From assembly GCA_937916355.1 (NCBI GenBank), contig CALFTM010000072.1, positions 1-63,252 on the forward strand: 63,252 nucleotides of DNA, read 5' to 3'. Under the pieces are notes generated by a model. The model did no database searches. It saw nothing but the letters and a program-made list of their open reading frames with translations, and had not been told where the DNA came from. Made by a program: the position numbers and the translations under genes. Source of the stretch: an uncultured Bacteroidales bacterium (GTDB lineage: Bacteria > Bacteroidota > Bacteroidia > Bacteroidales > Paludibacteraceae). This document shows positions 1 to 7,062 of this stretch, piece after piece. Each line of letters opens with the position of its first letter. Position 1 is the stretch's first letter.

Positions 1-723
1 ATCGTCCGCCAACACTTCCACTTCAGAAGGTCCGGCAGGCATATCGATAGCCACCTCTTTCAGACTGACCATCTGTTTGGCGGCGGTCACATATTGGTTG
101 CCCGGCCCGAAGATTTTGTAGACTTTTGGCACACTTTCTGTTCCGTATGCCATTGCGGCAATAGCTTGAACACCTCCGGCTTTGAATATTTTGCTGACAC
201 CTGCCACATTGGCGGCGAAGAGTACTGCAGGGTGGATTTTTCCCTCTTTGTTAGGAGGGGTACAAAGGATAATTTCTTTGCAGCCAGCTATTTTTGCGGG
301 AAGCGCAAGCATGAGGACGGTCGAGAAAAGAGGGGCAGTTCCACCAGGGATGTATAGTCCAACTTTCTCTATCGCCTTTGCCTTTTGCCAGCACTTCACT
401 CCCGGCATAGTTTCCACGCAGGGCAATTCCTGATTTTGTGCTTCGTGAAATTTCCAGATGTTCTCCTTTGCGAGGAGGATGCTTTTCTTAAGTTCCTCAG
501 AACACAAGTTTTCTGCTTCTGATAGTTCTTCCTCGCTAACGACCAACGAGTTTAATTCCACTTTGTCGAATTTCAACTCGTAATTTTTTACGGCAGTGTC
601 GCCATTCTGTTTCACATCATCAAGAATCATCCGAACCGTTTCAAACAGGGTGGCATTGTCGAAAGTGGGACGGGTCAATAACTCCTCCCACAATTCAGGT
701 TGAGGGTATTTGTATATTTTCAT
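1..723 (-). CDS. hisD: Histidinol dehydrogenase, partial (3' end outside window)
   Basis: Catalyses the last two steps of histidine synthesis, oxidising L-histidinol to L-histidine with NAD in the cytoplasm. The reverse strand opens at ATG 723 with MKIYKYPQPELW and reads without a stop to base 1, giving 241 of the usual ~430 residues. Family motifs seen are GLYIPGGTAPLFST, KAGGVQAIAAMAYGT and FGPGNQYVTAAK, then AGPSEVEVLADD at the cut edge. It starts 19 bases after hisG, so it is the second gene of the operon controlled by the attenuator at 1621-1730. The C-terminal half with the zinc ligands and catalytic His lies beyond the window. Confidence 0.95.
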   Translation of the reverse strand, partial: MKIYKYPQPELWEELLTRPTFDNATLFETVRMILDDVKQNGDTAVKNYELKFDKVELNSLVVSEEELSEAENLCSEELKKSILLAKENIWKFHEAQNQELPCVETMPGVKCWQKAKAIEKVGLYIPGGTAPLFSTVLMLALPAKIAGCKEIILCTPPNKEGKIHPAVLFAANVAGVSKIFKAGGVQAIAAMAYGTESVPKVYKIFGPGNQYVTAAKQMVSLKEVAIDMPAGPSEVEVLADD

Positions 724-742
724 GAGGATTCAAATCTGTAGA

Positions 743-1594
743 TTAAAGAATCATTTTTTCGATAGGAATCACCAATATGCCTTCTGCTCCCAATGCTTTC
801 AATTGGTTGATAATATCCCAGAATGTTTTCTCTTCAATAACAGAGTGTAAAGAAGACCAACCCTCTTTCACCAGTGGAGTGATGGTTGGGGATTTCATGC
901 CGGGAAGGAGTTTGCATACCTCTTCGATTTTAGAATTTTCGATATTGAGGATGATGTATTTTTTGCCTTCAGCATTTTTATAAGAGTCGAAACGGAACAA
1001 AAGTTCGTTGAGGATCTCTCTCTTTTTGTCTGTAAGATTGGGATTGCCAATTAAGATTGCCTCTGATTTTAAGATTACCTCCACCTCTTTCAAGTTGTTG
1101 CTGACGAGGGTGCTTCCGGAACTTACGATGTCGAAGATGCAATCTGCCAAACCTATGCCCGGAGCGATTTCCACAGAGCCGGTTATCACATGGATTTCAG
1201 CTTTGATATTGTTTTTGTCCAAAAATTGCTGAAGGATGTAAGGGTAGGAAGTTGCTATTTTCTTTCCGTTGAACCATTCGATTCCTTTGTAGTCTACTGC
1301 TTTAGGAATGGCGAGGGATAGGCGGCATTTGCTAAAATCGAGACGTTTGATGATCTCCGCATTTTCGTGACGTTCCACATATTCATTTTCTCCTACGATT
1401 CCGACATCTGCGATTCCGTTGGCTACGGCTTGTGGAATATCATCATCTCGTAGGTAAAGGATTTCAACGGGGAAGTTGGATGCCGGCACTAACAGAGTGC
1501 GTTTTCCAGAACTGATTTTGATGCTTGACTCTTCAAGCATCGTCATTGTCTCTTCGAACAAACGGCCTTTTGCCTGTACTGCGATTCTTAACAT
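743..1594 (-). CDS. hisG: ATP phosphoribosyltransferase, long form
   Basis: First and committed enzyme of histidine synthesis: it joins ATP and PRPP to give phosphoribosyl-ATP and is normally inhibited by histidine. At 283 residues it is the long HisG form, which has a C-terminal ACT-like regulatory domain and needs no HisZ partner. The start MLRIAVQAKGRL, the motif ADVGIVGENEYVE and the PRPP-binding loop region DIVSSGSTLVSNNL are typical. The C-terminal ~75 residues (MKSPTITPL onwards) match the regulatory domain. It is the first structural gene behind the attenuator and is followed closely by hisD. Confidence 0.96.
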   Translation of the reverse strand: MLRIAVQAKGRLFEETMTMLEESSIKISSGKRTLLVPASNFPVEILYLRDDDIPQAVANGIADVGIVGENEYVERHENAEIIKRLDFSKCRLSLAIPKAVDYKGIEWFNGKKIATSYPYILQQFLDKNNIKAEIHVITGSVEIAPGIGLADCIFDIVSSGSTLVSNNLKEVEVILKSEAILIGNPNLTDKKREILNELLFRFDSYKNAEGKKYIILNIENSKIEEVCKLLPGMKSPTITPLVKEGWSSLHSVIEEKTFWDIINQLKALGAEGILVIPIEKMIL

Positions 1595-1620
1595 ATTCTT
1601 TTTGTTTATTTATTACAATT

Positions 1621-1652
1621 AAAAAAATAAGGCTCACCGAAATCGGCAAGCC
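1621..1652 (-). terminator. Rho-independent terminator of the his attenuator
   Basis: Arms at 1643-1652 and 1631-1640 form a 10-bp stem (two G-U pairs) with a very short loop. It is followed on the minus strand by TTATTTTTTT at 1630-1621, 27 bases before the hisG start codon. Confidence 0.88.
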
Positions 1653-1717
1653 TGCAATTTAAGCATAACATCATCGCTCACCGAATTATCGTTGATTCAA
1701 ATGGTGGTGATGATGTT
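1621..1717 (-). promoter_or_regulatory. Histidine attenuator (alternative hairpins)
   Basis: On the minus strand four pairing segments follow one another. Segment 1 (1717-1709, AACATCATC, inside the His codons) can pair with GATGATGTT at 1675-1667. TTCGGTGAGC (1685-1676) can pair with GGCTTGCCGA (1652-1643) as an antiterminator. The same GGCTTGCCGA can instead pair with TTTCGGTGAGCC (1642-1631) as a terminator with two G-U pairs, followed by a run of T. The two copies of TCGGTGAGC compete for one partner. Ribosome stalling at His codons would favour the antiterminator and expression of hisG and hisD. Confidence 0.88.
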
Positions 1718-1730
1718 TTGTGTATCTCAT
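1686..1730 (-). CDS. hisL: His operon leader peptide, 14 codons with five His codons in a row
   Basis: On the minus strand ATG 1730 opens a 14-codon frame reading MRYTKHHHHHLNQR and ending in TAA at 1686-1688. Five consecutive His codons (CAT CAT CAC CAC CAT) lie just upstream of a terminator and of hisG. This is the arrangement of classical ribosome-mediated attenuation known from enterobacterial his operons. The start lies about 18 bases after a TATATTTG -7 box, so it is probably translated from the very 5' end of the transcript. It was recognised from sequence alone, but its length, position and codon content are hard to explain otherwise. Confidence 0.9.
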   Translation of the reverse strand: MRYTKHHHHHLNQR

Positions 1731-1747
1731 ACTTCTAAAATTTTTTA

Positions 1748-1780
1748 CAAATATACGGATAAATTTTTAATAGAGACCAA
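1748..1780 (-). promoter_or_regulatory. his operon promoter
   Basis: Minus-strand -7 box TATATTTG at 1755-1748 matches TAnnTTTG exactly. TTGG at 1780-1777 is spaced 21 bases upstream as the -33 element. It lies 18 bases before hisL. Confidence 0.8.
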
Positions 1781-1801
1781 TTTATGAGAAAATTCTTTTT
1801 T

Positions 1802-2863
1802 TTATAACGTTATTTCTCCGCTACCCAAGCAAAGGTGGGAGTCTTTGTCATAGATGACGCAAAATTGTCCGGGAGCGATGCCTTGCAACATTTCGCTGGA
1901 ATGGATAAAATAACGACCTTCTTCTTTGGTGATTTTCGCTTTGGTAAATTCTGGTGTGTGCCTGATTTTGATGGTGATGTCACTCTTTTGACAATCACCC
2001 AAAACGTCACGAGTGATGAAGTGCATGTCTCTGATTAGGAATTTATCCCCATATTGCATTTGGGTGTCAAATCCGCATGAGACATAAACGACATTTTCCT
2101 CAATATCTTTTTTAACAACATACCAAGGTCCTCCGCTTAGCCCGAGACCTTTCCGTTGTCCGATGGTATGAAACCAGAAACCTTTGTGTTTTCCTAAAAC
2201 CTTTCCGGTCTCTAATTCTACAATTTTACCCTCTTTCTCTCCTAAATATCTTCTGATGAAGTCATTATAATTGATTTTCCCCAAAAAGCAGATCCCTTGG
2301 CTGTCTTTTCTGTAGGCGGTAGGTATTTTTGCATTTTTTGCAATCTCCCTAACTTCGCTTTTCATGAGATGTCCGATAGGGAACATCAGTTTAGAGACTT
2401 GTACGTTATTGATTTGCGCAAGGAAGTCCGTTTGGTCTTTCACGGGGTCTTTTGCCGTGGATAGGTAGGTCATACCATCAATGATGGTTGTGGTCGCATA
2501 GTGTCCCGTTGCAGTTTTTGCAAACTGATATCCCACCTTTTCCTCAAAGCAACCGAACTTTATCATTTTGTTGCACATTACATCGGGATTAGGCGTTAGT
2601 CCGTTGCGCACTTTGTCGATGGTATATTGCACGACATTCTCCCAATATTCGTTGTGGAGGTCTACCACCTCTAACGGAGTGCCATATTTTGCGGAAATCA
2701 TTTGGCAAAGCTCCATATCATCGTCCACGGAACAGTCGGTAAAACCGTCTGCGTCCATGCCGATTTTTATGTAAAAGAGGCGGATGTCATACCCTTGCTC
2801 TTTTAATAGGTGTACGACTACTGAGCTATCTACTCCTCCTGATACCAAAACTGCTACTTCCAT
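1802..2863 (-). CDS. mnmA: tRNA-specific 2-thiouridylase MnmA
   Basis: Puts sulfur on the wobble uridine (U34) of tRNAs for Lys, Glu and Gln, using ATP and a persulfide from a sulfur carrier. It is 353 residues, a normal length. The PP-loop SGGVDSS is at residues 8-14. The catalytic cysteine pair is C97 (in TPNPDVMCN) and C192 (in DSQGICFLG), which supports an active enzyme. C-terminal motifs GQRKGLGLSGG and GIAPGQFCVIYD fit the tRNA-binding and beta-barrel parts. It is last in the coaX-to-mnmA series, 31 bases after the amidohydrolase gene. Confidence 0.96.
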   Translation of the reverse strand: MEVAVLVSGGVDSSVVVHLLKEQGYDIRLFYIKIGMDADGFTDCSVDDDMELCQMISAKYGTPLEVVDLHNEYWENVVQYTIDKVRNGLTPNPDVMCNKMIKFGCFEEKVGYQFAKTATGHYATTTIIDGMTYLSTAKDPVKDQTDFLAQINNVQVSKLMFPIGHLMKSEVREIAKNAKIPTAYRKDSQGICFLGKINYNDFIRRYLGEKEGKIVELETGKVLGKHKGFWFHTIGQRKGLGLSGGPWYVVKKDIEENVVYVSCGFDTQMQYGDKFLIRDMHFITRDVLGDCQKSDITIKIRHTPEFTKAKITKEEGRYFIHSSEMLQGIAPGQFCVIYDKDSHLCLGSGEITL

Positions 2864-2894
2864 GATGACTGAATGATGGTTGCTAATGATATTA

Positions 2895-3710
2895 TTATTT
2901 CAAGCCCAAAAGGCGATAAGCGTTTTTGTAAAGTATCATTTCACGCTCTTGGCTGGTTAAGTCCAGTTTGTTGAAACGGTTTTCCAATTCGTCCTTGTGT
3001 CCCCACATCGGGTAGTCTGATCCGAATAAGAATTTTTCCGCTCCATGCTCTTTCAGCATTTTGTTGGCTTGTTCGATGGGAAGTTTCCAGAGTGTGCTGG
3101 AAGTGTCGAAATAGACGTTCTGTCCAACCAAGTGTTTCTGAGCTTCTCCCCATTCGGTATAGCCTCCGAAGTGGGCTGCGACAAAAATGAGATCAGGGTG
3201 TTTTTTTAACACATTTAGGATTCTTTTCGGGCCTGAGAAGTCGTAGCGGCAATCCCCTGCATGAGCCAATACCGGCATCCCCAATTTTGCTATCACTTCG
3301 TATATAGGATCCATTTTCGGAGTATCCACCATGAATTTTTGAAAGTCGGGATGGAGCTTGACTCCTTTCAACCCTGCATTTTTGATTCTATGCAGCTCTT
3401 CTTCAAAATTCTCGTAGTCAGGATGAATTGTTCCGAATCCGATGTATTCAGGATGTAGCTGGGTCTCTCCGATGATATAGTTGTTGATGGCCTCCACCTG
3501 TTCTGGTTTTGTTGCGGTGGAGTGGACGATGTAGTATTTCACTCCGATTTCTCTCCCGCTTTCAAGTAGTTTTTCGGAACTACCATTAAAACTCATTGAG
3601 GTGTTGTAAAACTCACCAATGGTATGACTTGCCTTGTCGGCGATTTTTGCTGGGTAGATGTGTGCGTGGAAATCCACGATTATCTCACCCTTTTGTTTAG
3701 CATCGTTCAT
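2895..3710 (-). CDS. Amidohydrolase family 2 protein
   Basis: A TIM-barrel metal-dependent hydrolase of 271 residues with the amidohydrolase_2 ligand set. It shows HxH in VDFHAHIYP near residue 15, GVKLHPDF, a His in VLAHAGD, AAHFGGYTEW and the late Asp in FGSDYPMWG. The substrate cannot be told from sequence. Relatives include decarboxylases and lactonases of small cyclic or aromatic acids, and many act in unknown pathways. No signal peptide is seen, so it is likely cytoplasmic. It lies between pdxA and mnmA in the same direction. Confidence 0.85.
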   Translation of the reverse strand: MNDAKQKGEIIVDFHAHIYPAKIADKASHTIGEFYNTSMSFNGSSEKLLESGREIGVKYYIVHSTATKPEQVEAINNYIIGETQLHPEYIGFGTIHPDYENFEEELHRIKNAGLKGVKLHPDFQKFMVDTPKMDPIYEVIAKLGMPVLAHAGDCRYDFSGPKRILNVLKKHPDLIFVAAHFGGYTEWGEAQKHLVGQNVYFDTSSTLWKLPIEQANKMLKEHGAEKFLFGSDYPMWGHKDELENRFNKLDLTSQEREMILYKNAYRLLGLK

Positions 3711-3755
3711 TTTTCTTTTTGCTGAAAGTATGTGGAGTTGCCCTCCCTAATTGTT

Positions 3756-3781
3756 CGGGAAGCGACTGTCGTCACCTCCCG
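3756..3781 (-). other. GC-rich hairpin between pdxA and the amidohydrolase gene
   Basis: On the minus strand CGGGA and TCCCG arms, with inner GAC/GTC, enclose a small loop. No T-run follows, so it is not a standard terminator. It may be an mRNA processing or stability structure in the polycistronic message. Confidence 0.4.
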
Positions 3782-3797
3782 ATTCTATATAAAATCA

Positions 3798-4874
3798 TTA
3801 ATCAACTTGTCCGCTGATTTCGATTTCCTGTTTTTTCAATTTGTTTTTGGATAACTCAATGTATTGCTTCCTGCAGTTGTACACATCACAAGCAAGGTAT
3901 AGCGCATTTCTGAAAGACTCCTCAGAAGCATTCCCAATTCCCACTTTGTCGTAAGCAGTGCCATGAACCGGAGAGGTTCTGATGATAGGAAGGTTGGCGG
4001 TGAAGTTCACACCGCTTTCCATTGCGATACATTTGAATGGTGTCTGACCTTGGTCGTGATACATTGCCAAAACTGCATCGAAGTTTTTGAAACTTCCAGA
4101 ACCGAAGAAACTATCTGCCGGGTATGGTCCGAAGCAGGTGATTCCTTCGTCGGTCGCTTTTTTCAAAGCCGGTATGATGATTTCCTCTTCTTCTTGTCCT
4201 AATACGCCACCATCTCCTGCGTGAGGATTCAATCCTAAGACTGCGATTCGTGGACGTTGGACGGAGAAGTCCTGTCTCAGAGACTTGTTGAGGTCTATAA
4301 GTTTATTGAGGATTGCCTCCTGTGTGATGTATGGAGCGATTTGTTTCAAAGGCACATGTCCGGTCACTACTGCCACTCTAAGCACGTCGCTAACCAAAAG
4401 CGTCATTCCTCTCTCTCCATTGTTAGAGAAGCGGTCTTGTAGATATTCAGTATGTCCGGGGAAGTGGAAATCGTCGGACTGTATGTTTTTCTTGTTGATA
4501 GGAGCGGTGACCAAAACGTCAATCAAGCCCGCTTTCAAATCAGAAGTAGCACGTTCCAACGCCATGAAAGCAGCCTTCCCTGCCTCTTCAGTCGATTTCG
4601 CCAATTCAACTTTCAGGTTCTCATCGCCACAATTGATGATGTTAGAACGTTTGTCATTTGCCTCCTCAGGGGAGTTGATGACATTTAGGTTGAAATTTTC
4701 TATGTTCAACGCTTTCCTATGAAATGCCGCCGCTTTAGAGGAGCCATATACGATCGGGGTGCAAAATTCCGTTACGCGAAGGTCTGCCAAAGTCTTGATG
4801 ATCACTTCATATCCAATTCCGTTAATATCACCTTGCGTGATACCTACTCTTATTTTTTTATTTGTATCTTCCAT
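3798..4874 (-). CDS. pdxA: 4-hydroxythreonine-4-phosphate dehydrogenase PdxA
   Basis: Oxidises 4-phosphohydroxy-L-threonine with NAD in the DXP-dependent route to pyridoxal phosphate. I chose ATG 4874 (MEDTNKKIRVG, 358 residues) because the open frame upstream of it does not resemble the family. The metal- and substrate-binding His residues are seen in HFPGHTEYL, GLNPHAGDGG and MYHDQGQTPFK, and the late motif RTSPVHGTAYD is typical. It lies downstream of the DUF4837 gene and upstream of the amidohydrolase. A pyridoxal-type kinase at 36056-36916 serves the same cofactor but is not linked. Confidence 0.95.
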   Translation of the reverse strand: MEDTNKKIRVGITQGDINGIGYEVIIKTLADLRVTEFCTPIVYGSSKAAAFHRKALNIENFNLNVINSPEEANDKRSNIINCGDENLKVELAKSTEEAGKAAFMALERATSDLKAGLIDVLVTAPINKKNIQSDDFHFPGHTEYLQDRFSNNGERGMTLLVSDVLRVAVVTGHVPLKQIAPYITQEAILNKLIDLNKSLRQDFSVQRPRIAVLGLNPHAGDGGVLGQEEEEIIIPALKKATDEGITCFGPYPADSFFGSGSFKNFDAVLAMYHDQGQTPFKCIAMESGVNFTANLPIIRTSPVHGTAYDKVGIGNASEESFRNALYLACDVYNCRKQYIELSKNKLKKQEIEISGQVD

Positions 4875-4953
4875 AAGTCTCTTTTCTCGATATATTGCAA
4901 AATTAAGAAATTGTAACTGAAAAACCAATTAGAAGAGGGGAAGTCTCTTCATT

Positions 4954-5958
4954 TTAATTAAATTCCACCTCTGCTGAAATGGCTTCCATCAATCGGATCT
5001 TGTTTCTTTTTTTATGCTGCGGTGCGTAAACGAAGACCTCTATGGTTACAATGTCATTGTTCTTTTCATCGTAAAAAGAGCGACTGCAGAATGGACCTCC
5101 CATCATGTCGCCTTCCACTCTCCACAAGCCTCTCACCTCCACGCAATATTTTCCATCGATGTTTATCTCTCGGCTTACAGGGTAGTGGTTTTTCACCTCA
5201 GTTGCCATATAAGAACCTTCTGATGGACCGTCAATTCTCTCTTTTAGAATAGAGTCGCGTACGGCGATGATTCTTTCGAGTTTGAAATCGTCTTTGCTTT
5301 TGTAAGGCGTACGGTAGACCACGACATCTTGTCTGGAGTCAAGACTTCCGTTGGAAATCCATGCGAAATCACGGGTGATGTTCGACCATTTTAAAATGTC
5401 TGGTACATATATTTTCACACCTAAACTATCCAATACTTTTTGTTTTAGCTCTCCATTAGCATAGCGTTTGTAGTAGGAGAGAGTTCTTTCATATTCGGTG
5501 AAGACGATGTAGTCGATGATCTCTTGTTTTTTTTCGTTGATGACTCTGATGAGTTCTTTTGCATCGGGTGCAGTGATCTGCACGATGGCTTGTACTTTTG
5601 CCCAACGGTTTCTTTTGAAAGTCACTTTCCCTGTAGTGTACATCTTGTCATCTACTTGGTATATGATGATGTTTCTTGCAGGTTTCAATATCTTGTCGAA
5701 TTGGCTTTCAGGAATGAATGATAGCGTGAAAAGCGATTCCGACTGGGGAAGTCCGGGGGTATCCTCATCGAAGATGTCAAATATTTCACGACCTATGGGA
5801 TCTCTCCAAATGGTCGGGTCGCCGACAATCAAAAGGTCGTATGCCGCCCCTGTGACCGTTGGTAATAACACACTATCTCCTCCTTTAGAACCATTGTCGC
5901 AGGAGGTGAGAGAGAGTAGTGCTGACAATAATGTAATGACAAATGCTAATTTCTTCAT
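4954..5958 (-). CDS. DUF4837 family lipoprotein
   Basis: A 334-residue protein with a lipoprotein signal: MKKLAFVITLLSALLSLTSC, with Cys20 as the lipidated residue. The rest (AAYDLLIVGDPTIW near residue 40, then WRVEGDMMGGPFCS later) resembles the Bacteroidota family DUF4837, whose function is unknown. It should be an envelope lipoprotein. The start is only 5 bases after rlmN, so the two are probably co-transcribed. No catalytic motif is evident. Confidence 0.85.
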   Translation of the reverse strand: MKKLAFVITLLSALLSLTSCDNGSKGGDSVLLPTVTGAAYDLLIVGDPTIWRDPIGREIFDIFDEDTPGLPQSESLFTLSFIPESQFDKILKPARNIIIYQVDDKMYTTGKVTFKRNRWAKVQAIVQITAPDAKELIRVINEKKQEIIDYIVFTEYERTLSYYKRYANGELKQKVLDSLGVKIYVPDILKWSNITRDFAWISNGSLDSRQDVVVYRTPYKSKDDFKLERIIAVRDSILKERIDGPSEGSYMATEVKNHYPVSREINIDGKYCVEVRGLWRVEGDMMGGPFCSRSFYDEKNNDIVTIEVFVYAPQHKKRNKIRLMEAISAEVEFN

Positions 5959-5963
5959 GAACT

Positions 5964-6989
5964 TTATAGTTTTGGTTTTTCTTCTAATTTTTTAGTTGAT
6001 AGGAGTCCGCAAGCGGCGAAGATGTCCTCTCCTCTTGATTTGCGGATGGTTGTTGTGATCCCCTTATGGTTGAGGGCATCTCTGAATTTCTCCATTTCAG
6101 GCAAAGAGACTCCATTTAATCCAGCTTCCGGCACCGAGTGAAAACGTATCAAATTGATTCTGCATTCCAATCCGTTAAGTAGTTGCGCTAAAGCTTTAAT
6201 ATGTTGGGGTTGATCATTAATCCCTTTAAAAAGGGTGTATTCAAAAGAGACCCTTCTTTGTCCGGAGAAGTCGTGCTTTTTAATCTCTTCGATCACTTTG
6301 GCGATAGGGAAGGCTTTTTGTGCAGGCATGAGCGCAAGACGCTCCTCTGCGATTGGGTTGTGAAGACTCACAGCCAAGTGACATTTTGATTCATTTAGAA
6401 ATCTTTTCAGTCCGGGAATCAATCCTACCGTGGAGACCGTAATTCTTTTAGGACTCCATGCCAATGCGTAGTCTGCAGTTAGGATGTCCAAAACCTTCAA
6501 CACATTTTCTGTGTTGTCAAAAGGTTCTCCCATCCCCATGAAGACAATGTTAGTTAGTTGCAGACTCTCTGGTATTGCAAAGATTTGGTTTAATATCTGA
6601 TGAGTGGACAGTTGTGCAGAAAAGCCCTGTTTCCCCGTCGCACAGAATTTACAATTCATCTTACAACCCACCTGAGTGGAGACGCAAAGAGTTGCACGGT
6701 CGCTTTCAGGTATGAAAACCGCCTCGATGAAGTGCTTGTCCACTTCAAAAAGGTATTTTTTTGTTCCGTCGATGGACGTAAGACTTTCAATTGGAGGTTG
6801 GACCCCGATAGTGTGAGATTCACTTATTAAGGCTCTGTTTTTTTGTGATATATTGGACATGGAGGAAACCTCTTTCACTCTTTTTTTGTATATCCATTCA
6901 GCCATTTGTTTTCCGACAAAGGCGGGCATACCCAAATCGAGTGCGAGTTGCTTCAGTTCTTCTAATGTTTTTCCTAATAAGTTCTCCAC
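5964..6989 (-). CDS. rlmN: 23S rRNA (A2503-C2)-methyltransferase / tRNA A37 methyltransferase RlmN
   Basis: A radical-SAM enzyme that methylates C2 of A2503 in 23S rRNA, and A37 in some tRNAs. At 341 residues it is standard. The [4Fe-4S] cluster motif CKMNCKFC has Cys at 109, 113 and 116. The extra family Cys is at 102 in LCVSTQVGC, and the methyl-carrying Cys near the C-terminus is in FAACGLLS. GxGEP-type SAM binding is seen as MGMGEPFDN. It is followed after 5 bases by the DUF4837 lipoprotein gene. Confidence 0.96.
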   Translation of the reverse strand: MENLLGKTLEELKQLALDLGMPAFVGKQMAEWIYKKRVKEVSSMSNISQKNRALISESHTIGVQPPIESLTSIDGTKKYLFEVDKHFIEAVFIPESDRATLCVSTQVGCKMNCKFCATGKQGFSAQLSTHQILNQIFAIPESLQLTNIVFMGMGEPFDNTENVLKVLDILTADYALAWSPKRITVSTVGLIPGLKRFLNESKCHLAVSLHNPIAEERLALMPAQKAFPIAKVIEEIKKHDFSGQRRVSFEYTLFKGINDQPQHIKALAQLLNGLECRINLIRFHSVPEAGLNGVSLPEMEKFRDALNHKGITTTIRKSRGEDIFAACGLLSTKKLEEKPKL

Positions 6990-7007
6990 GTTATAATTTT
7001 TTATTGG

Positions 7008-7039
7008 AAAAGGGCATAGAGATATGATTCCCTATGCCC
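7008..7039 (-). terminator. Terminator after the ppiD-like gene
   Basis: Minus-strand GGGCATAG (7039-7032) pairs with CTATGCCC (7019-7012), followed by TTTT at 7011-7008. It lies between the ppiD-like gene and rlmN, so rlmN expression may depend on partial read-through or an unseen promoter. Confidence 0.7.
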
Positions 7040-7062
7040 AATCCTTGATTTTAATGATTGAA

